DNA from: an uncultured Muribaculaceae bacterium
Lineage (GTDB): Bacteria; Bacteroidota; Bacteroidia; Bacteroidales; Muribaculaceae
NCBI GenBank assembly: GCA_910587075.1
Contig: CAJUKE010000033.1
Span: 1 to 17,584 of the forward strand
Reading direction: 5' to 3'
DNA: 17,584 nt
Part shown: positions 14,549 through 17,584 of the stretch, piece after piece
Layout of the letters: each line of letters starts with the position of its first letter
Position numbering within the stretch: position 1 is the first letter of the stretch
Notes under the pieces: model-generated
What the model saw: the letters and a program-made list of their open reading frames with translations, nothing else
What the model was told of the DNA's origin: nothing
The model's database searches: none
Made by a program: the position numbers and the translations under genes

Positions 14549-14624
14549 TATATCGTTTGATCAGGTCAGTTCAAATTATCAGCGTTGGAGCCGCTTGTTC
14601 GCGGCTTTAGGGTCGCTTCGGGAA

Positions 14625-16547
14625 TCAGAGCACCACCTTGGCGACCTTGCCGCCGCAACGCTCGATGTAGAGGCCCGGAGCTGCCGACCGACGGTCGACG
14701 CGGACACCCTGCAGGTTGTAAAGCTCAACCTCGCCGGACTCCTCAGCGGCAACAGAGTCGATGCCGGTGGTGATACCCTCGGGGAGGATAAACTGCCAAA
14801 ATTCGGGCGATTCGATAGTAGCCTCGTTAACCGGCGATTCCTTGACAGCCTTAACCCAGATGTGGGTGCCGTTGGCGTTGTCGCTGTGGTCATATTCGCC
14901 GTTTTCAAGCTCTGCCCAGGTAGCGGCAGCGGGGGCGCGGTGCATCATACGGTTGGGAGCGGCAATCTTCTCAGTGCAGTGGTGGAACTTAACACCGGGA
15001 ATCAGGCTGGTGAAAGTCATCTTCTTGGCAACCTCGTCGTTGGCGAATGCCAGGTGCTCGGTCTCGCCAATCTTGGGGAGATACTCCGAGAGAGAAATCA
15101 CTGACTTCGGCTCAATCTTCTTGTAAAGCTGGATTGGATCCTGCCCGCTCACATATGTCGCAAATAAAGGCTTTCCGTTAACCACAGAAGTATTGGGGTT
15201 GTATCTAAGGGTTCTATTTGCACCCTTTTCAAACTGAATCACGCAGTCATTTCCTGTAAAAGAAACCGTAGATTCTGAAGTATCACCTTTGCTTCCGACG
15301 TATAAATATCCTGACTTTGTCGCTGTTGATGATACAAGATAGTTGCCTTGATCTGTAGAGCCAGCATAACCAATAACCGTCCAGTAGTATTTCCCCTCGA
15401 CTATTTCCACATTAAGAGGCATAGCCGTTGAAGGCAACTCATTAATGACATTGTCCACTATTGTCACTCCCACAGATTTCCTGTTTTTCTCACTGTCTTC
15501 ATTGCTCATCGTGTAAGCGCCACCCCCAACAATGAGGTATTCGCCATCCTCAGTGATGTCAGCGACATTATTTATCAATGACCAATATACCTTTGCAGGC
15601 TCCACAGGTTCTTCGGGTTTAACGAGCTTGAAGTTTATGGAGATACCTTCGTTTTCGTCGATGCCGTTAGAGGAGCTTATCACATATTCGCCGTCAATCT
15701 CAAGGGTGAACTCGCCGGAAGCGCCATCTAAAGTTTTGATGTCAGCGAAGTTTTCATTATAAACGTAGATTACCTTAGCGTTCTCGGAGGTTATTGTAGC
15801 CACAGCGCCTTTGGTGACATTATAGAAAGCGTTAGCTTCAAGAGCTTTGCCGTTGATGGAGACAACGGGGGTTCCTGCGGCGGGAGGAGCAACCACGTTG
15901 ATGGTATACTCAAACGACCCGGCATTAAATGCCTCATTAGCCTCCCAAGTAGCGGTTACAACCGCGGTACCAACACCAGCAACCATCAGGAACGGACCAT
16001 CAAGCATGATAACAGCCTCATCGGTGTCGCTGCTGGTCCATTTGATATTCGCGGGGCATCCAAACGGCATCGGAATGGTGTATTCCTCGTCAGTACCAAA
16101 AACGAGAGTCTTGGAAGTTTCGTAAGGATAGGTAAAGTCAACGGGGCCGTCAGGTTTGTTGTAGACGACAGAAACAGACTTCATTTTTTGTGTTTCGGTT
16201 GCCGAATAGACGTAAACCCCGTCTTTGAGGCTCAGAGTCAGTTGCCCGTTGCTCGTAGTAGCATATACTTTAACTACTTCATAGTTAAACGTATCATTAA
16301 TCGTTACTTTAATGTCGCTATCTTTATAGATTCGAGCCGTTTTATCATTCACATAGTACTTGGGAGGCAGACTGCCCGTATATGAGAAATTAACGACAAA
16401 TACATCTCCGTTGGCAGTTACGTCCACAAGAGACTGAGCATTTGTCCAACCCTGGTCGGCAAAAGTTATGGTGCTTGTCACCTGCTCTGCCGCAACATTC
16501 GGCATTATTGAGAGCAGCAACGAGAAGAAAAGTAGAAGTTTCTTCAT
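14625..16547 (-). CDS. Secreted multidomain protein with Ig-like domain and T9SS-like C-terminal tail
   Basis: The 640-residue product has a signal peptide (about 1-20, ending NVAA). A beta-rich N-terminal domain of a type common in Bacteroidales secreted proteins follows (about 24-130, with PPKYYVNDKTARIY). Then come a bacterial Ig-like domain (about 137-219, KWTSSDTDEAVI ... GVGTAVVTATW), a second beta-sandwich (about 228-312), and a domain running from DITEDGEYLIVGG to DPIQLYKK (about 325-480). The end, VELYNLQGVRV then PGLYIERCGGKVAKVVL, resembles short type IX secretion sorting tails, with the VYN.xG.xV and GlYi...gk..Kvv pattern. No catalytic motif is visible, so a surface or matrix role is plausible but unproven. 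The 5' three quarters use visibly more A and T than the GC-rich neighbours, while the last ~500 bp match them. Confidence 0.9.
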   Translation of the reverse strand: MKKLLLFFSLLLSIMPNVAAEQVTSTITFADQGWTNAQSLVDVTANGDVFVVNFSYTGSLPPKYYVNDKTARIYKDSDIKVTINDTFNYEVVKVYATTSNGQLTLSLKDGVYVYSATETQKMKSVSVVYNKPDGPVDFTYPYETSKTLVFGTDEEYTIPMPFGCPANIKWTSSDTDEAVIMLDGPFLMVAGVGTAVVTATWEANEAFNAGSFEYTINVVAPPAAGTPVVSINGKALEANAFYNVTKGAVATITSENAKVIYVYNENFADIKTLDGASGEFTLEIDGEYVISSSNGIDENEGISINFKLVKPEEPVEPAKVYWSLINNVADITEDGEYLIVGGGAYTMSNEDSEKNRKSVGVTIVDNVINELPSTAMPLNVEIVEGKYYWTVIGYAGSTDQGNYLVSSTATKSGYLYVGSKGDTSESTVSFTGNDCVIQFEKGANRTLRYNPNTSVVNGKPLFATYVSGQDPIQLYKKIEPKSVISLSEYLPKIGETEHLAFANDEVAKKMTFTSLIPGVKFHHCTEKIAAPNRMMHRAPAAATWAELENGEYDHSDNANGTHIWVKAVKESPVNEATIESPEFWQFILPEGITTGIDSVAAEESGEVELYNLQGVRVDRRSAAPGLYIERCGGKVAKVVL

Positions 16548-16604
16548 ACTTAGATAGTTAGATTGGTTGATTTTGTGGTATTATGAATTTTAAAATTCAA
16601 TCTG

Positions 16605-16612
16605 CAAAATTA
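16605..16612 (-). promoter_or_regulatory. Candidate -7 element of the secreted-protein gene
   Basis: TAATTTTG on the minus strand matches TAnnTTTG and lies 57 bp before the start codon in an AT-rich stretch. The nearest TTG (16641-16639) is 26 bp away, beyond a run of seven more G, which is too far for the usual spacing, so only this half is supported. Confidence 0.45.
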
Positions 16613-16808
16613 AACAAATCTTCACATTTTACCCCCCCCAATTGTTAAACTACGTTAATGAAATGATACTGCCGTTGGTTTTAACCTTTGCCAAGGTCGG
16701 GGTCGGTAGCGGATACCACGAACTCACGCCCTCCGGGCGCTCCCGAGAGGAGGCCATACCGCGGCCCCACGCTCCGGCACCTGGCGGCGCCTACTCGTGG
16801 GGTTCACG

Positions 16809-17133
16809 CACGAACCCGCACCCTCCGGGCGCTCTCCACACCGGAGTCTCGCAAAACAATCCCGTCGGACGGGTCGGACGGGTCAGACAAGTCGGACGAC
16901 CATGCGGATGCGACTACCACGAACCCCGCCCTCCGGGCGCTATACACATCGGAGTCTCGCAAAACAATCCCGTCGGACGGGTCGGACGGGTCGGACAAGT
17001 CGGACGACCATGCGGATGCGACTACCACGAACCCCGCCCTCCGGGCGCTATACACATCGGAGTCTCACAAAACAATCCCGTCGGACGGGTCAGACGGGTC
17101 GGACAGGTCGGACGACCATGCGGATGCGGCTAC
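16809..17133. repeat. Three tandem ~108-bp units with nested 9-bp repeats
   Basis: Three units start at 16809, 16918 and 17026 (109, 108 and 108 bp) and are nearly identical. Each begins CACGAACCC, carries a CCCTCCGGGCGC hairpin, a GGAGTCTC(G/A)CAAAACAATC segment, then about four 9-bp steps of the TCGGACGGG type, and ends ATGCGGATGCG(A/G)CTAC. Degenerate partial units flank them at about 16717-16745 and 17134-17165. Because the period is divisible by three, several frames stay open through the array; these look like a by-product, not genes. The stretch 16613-16716 upstream shows nothing else recognisable. Confidence 0.93.
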
Positions 17134-17207
17134 TATGAACTCGCGCCCTCCGGGGGCTCTCCTATGTTGCCATGGTCGGGAGGGGAGCGCGGTTGGCGAA
17201 CCGCGAC

Positions 17208-17430
17208 GAAGGTCGGAGACCTTCTATATTGGAAGCCCCATCATAAGCCGCGTCAGCGGCGGTGGATGGGGGTATTGTGGTTGGTATGTCTTGGCAAGGT
17301 CGGAGATCTTGCACAGGGTGATGTTGTGCAAGATCTCCGACCTTGCTGTTTTTATGCGCGGCCATCCCCCACCAACCGCGGCTGCGCCGCTTATGGCAGG
17401 GTTAACAACATTCAAGGTCTCCGACCTTGG
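17208..17430. repeat. Imperfect inverted repeat with ~105-bp arms
   Basis: The left arm starts with AAGGTCGGAGACCTT (17209-17223) and the right arm ends with its inverted partner AAGGTCTCCGACCTT (17414-17428). Both lie about 100 bp from the central hairpin. Reading the right arm in reverse complement recovers the same order of blocks as the left: the palindromic start, an ATnTTG block, CATAAGC followed by a GC-rich CAGC(G/C)GC block, a TGG/GGGG-rich block, and the perfect core. It resembles a folded-back repetitive element. Confidence 0.8.
17294..17346. repeat. Perfect 22-bp hairpin core
   Basis: Two 22-base arms (17294-17315 and 17325-17346) are exact reverse complements around the 9-base loop GGGTGATGT. 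The arms begin GCAAGGTCGG and end TCTTGCACA. On the plus strand TG and five T follow (17347-17353), so it could also stop transcription, although the stem is much longer than a normal terminator. Confidence 0.95.
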
Positions 17431-17460
17431 GCCCGGCTCGCTATCGTCTCAGTAGGGGCG

Positions 17461-17523
17461 TGACTGCCGCATCGGAAGGGGCGTCTGACTTGTCTGACTT
17501 GTCCGACCCGTCCGATGGGATTG
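17461..17523 (-). repeat. Inverted partial copy of the tandem unit
   Basis: On the minus strand the first 44 bases (17523 down to 17480) closely match 16857-16900 of the first tandem unit, starting CAATCCC(A/G)TCGGACGGG and including GTCAGACAAGTC, with only a handful of differences. Weaker matching to the GATGCGGC part of the unit continues toward 17461. The island is therefore bounded by opposite-facing copies of the same repeat. Confidence 0.88.
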
Positions 17524-17533
17524 GTAGGGAAGT

Positions 17534-17584
17534 TCTGTTGGCGATGGGGGATTGGGGGGAAACTCTGTTGGCGATGGGGGATTG
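17534..17584. repeat. 30-bp-period direct repeat at window edge
   Basis: A 21-bp block starting TCTGTTGGCGATGGGGG and ending ATTG occurs at 17534-17554 and again at 17564-17584, separated by GGGGGAAAC. The second copy ends exactly at the window edge, so more copies may follow. Confidence 0.88.

Larger units (their letters stand above)
14222..14624. other. Hairpin-rich intergenic region
   Basis: About 400 bp with no convincing gene. It contains several inverted repeats: a GCCTCC-centred stem around 14250-14285, GCGCCAC/GTGGCGC at 14302-14316, GATGT/ACATC around 14330-14349, GTTATG/CATAAC around 14382-14406, the terminator stem at 14455-14485, a 10-bp stem at 14519-14548, and AGCCGC/GCGGCT at 14589-14606. 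On the minus strand the 14302-14316 hairpin is followed eight bases later by seven T (14293-14287), which could be a second 3' end. No tRNA pattern was recognised. Confidence 0.6.

Noticed and set aside
14519..14606. tRNA or other standard RNA gene suggested by paired stems
   Set aside because: No acceptor, anticodon and T-loop arrangement could be assembled on either strand; the stems are better read as 3'-tail structures.
16809..17133. CRISPR array
   Set aside because: Units are contiguous, near-identical along their whole length, with no unique spacers, and there are no cas genes in the window.
16642..17463. Open frames of about 255-273 codons across the repeat island
   Set aside because: They are open because the repeat period is a multiple of three. 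More than one frame and both strands are open, the peptides simply translate the repeats, and no signal, domain or conserved start is present.

Overview
The window looks like a chromosomal segment of a GC-rich gut-type Bacteroidales. Muribaculaceae or a close relative is my best guess, but that is inference. The evidence is a fused MurF-alanine racemase, a long SecA with a C-terminal zinc motif, a PorE-like TPR/propeller/OmpA lipoprotein, a GSCFA protein, a secreted protein with a T9SS-like C-terminal tail, and Bacteroidetes-type promoters (TTG about 18-20 bp before TAnnTTTG).

Positions 1-12121 hold one long minus-strand run, read from high to low coordinates: PorE-like lipoprotein, GSCFA protein, MurF-Alr fusion, Lnb_N/DUF4105 membrane protein, alkaline-phosphatase-fold protein, then a 188-bp gap, secA, and the start of a proline-rich protein cut by the window edge. 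The first five genes are separated by 22 bp or overlap by 20, 4 and 14 bp, so they are very probably one transcript with translational coupling. The theme is envelope building: peptidoglycan anchoring, peptidoglycan precursor synthesis, periplasmic and membrane accessory proteins, and protein export. The phosphatase-fold protein keeps its family scaffold but appears to lack every expected metal-binding and catalytic residue.

Positions 12122-14221 hold an intergenic 9-bp minisatellite, a strong terminator, a 56-residue two-cluster ferredoxin with a good promoter, an exported M48 zinc peptidase with a good promoter, and a divergent small membrane protein. Positions 14222-14624 are non-coding and rich in hairpins, including a clear terminator for the next gene. 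Positions 14625-16547 encode a large secreted multidomain protein with a T9SS-like tail; its upstream part is visibly more AT-rich than its neighbours.

Positions 16548-17584 contain no convincing gene. They hold a compact repeat-rich island: three tandem ~108-bp units, each carrying a nested 9-bp repeat; a ~105-bp-arm imperfect inverted repeat centred on a perfect 22-bp hairpin; a second, inverted partial copy of the tandem unit; and a 30-bp-period direct repeat at the edge. This island is the least explained part of the window and the best candidate for something undescribed.
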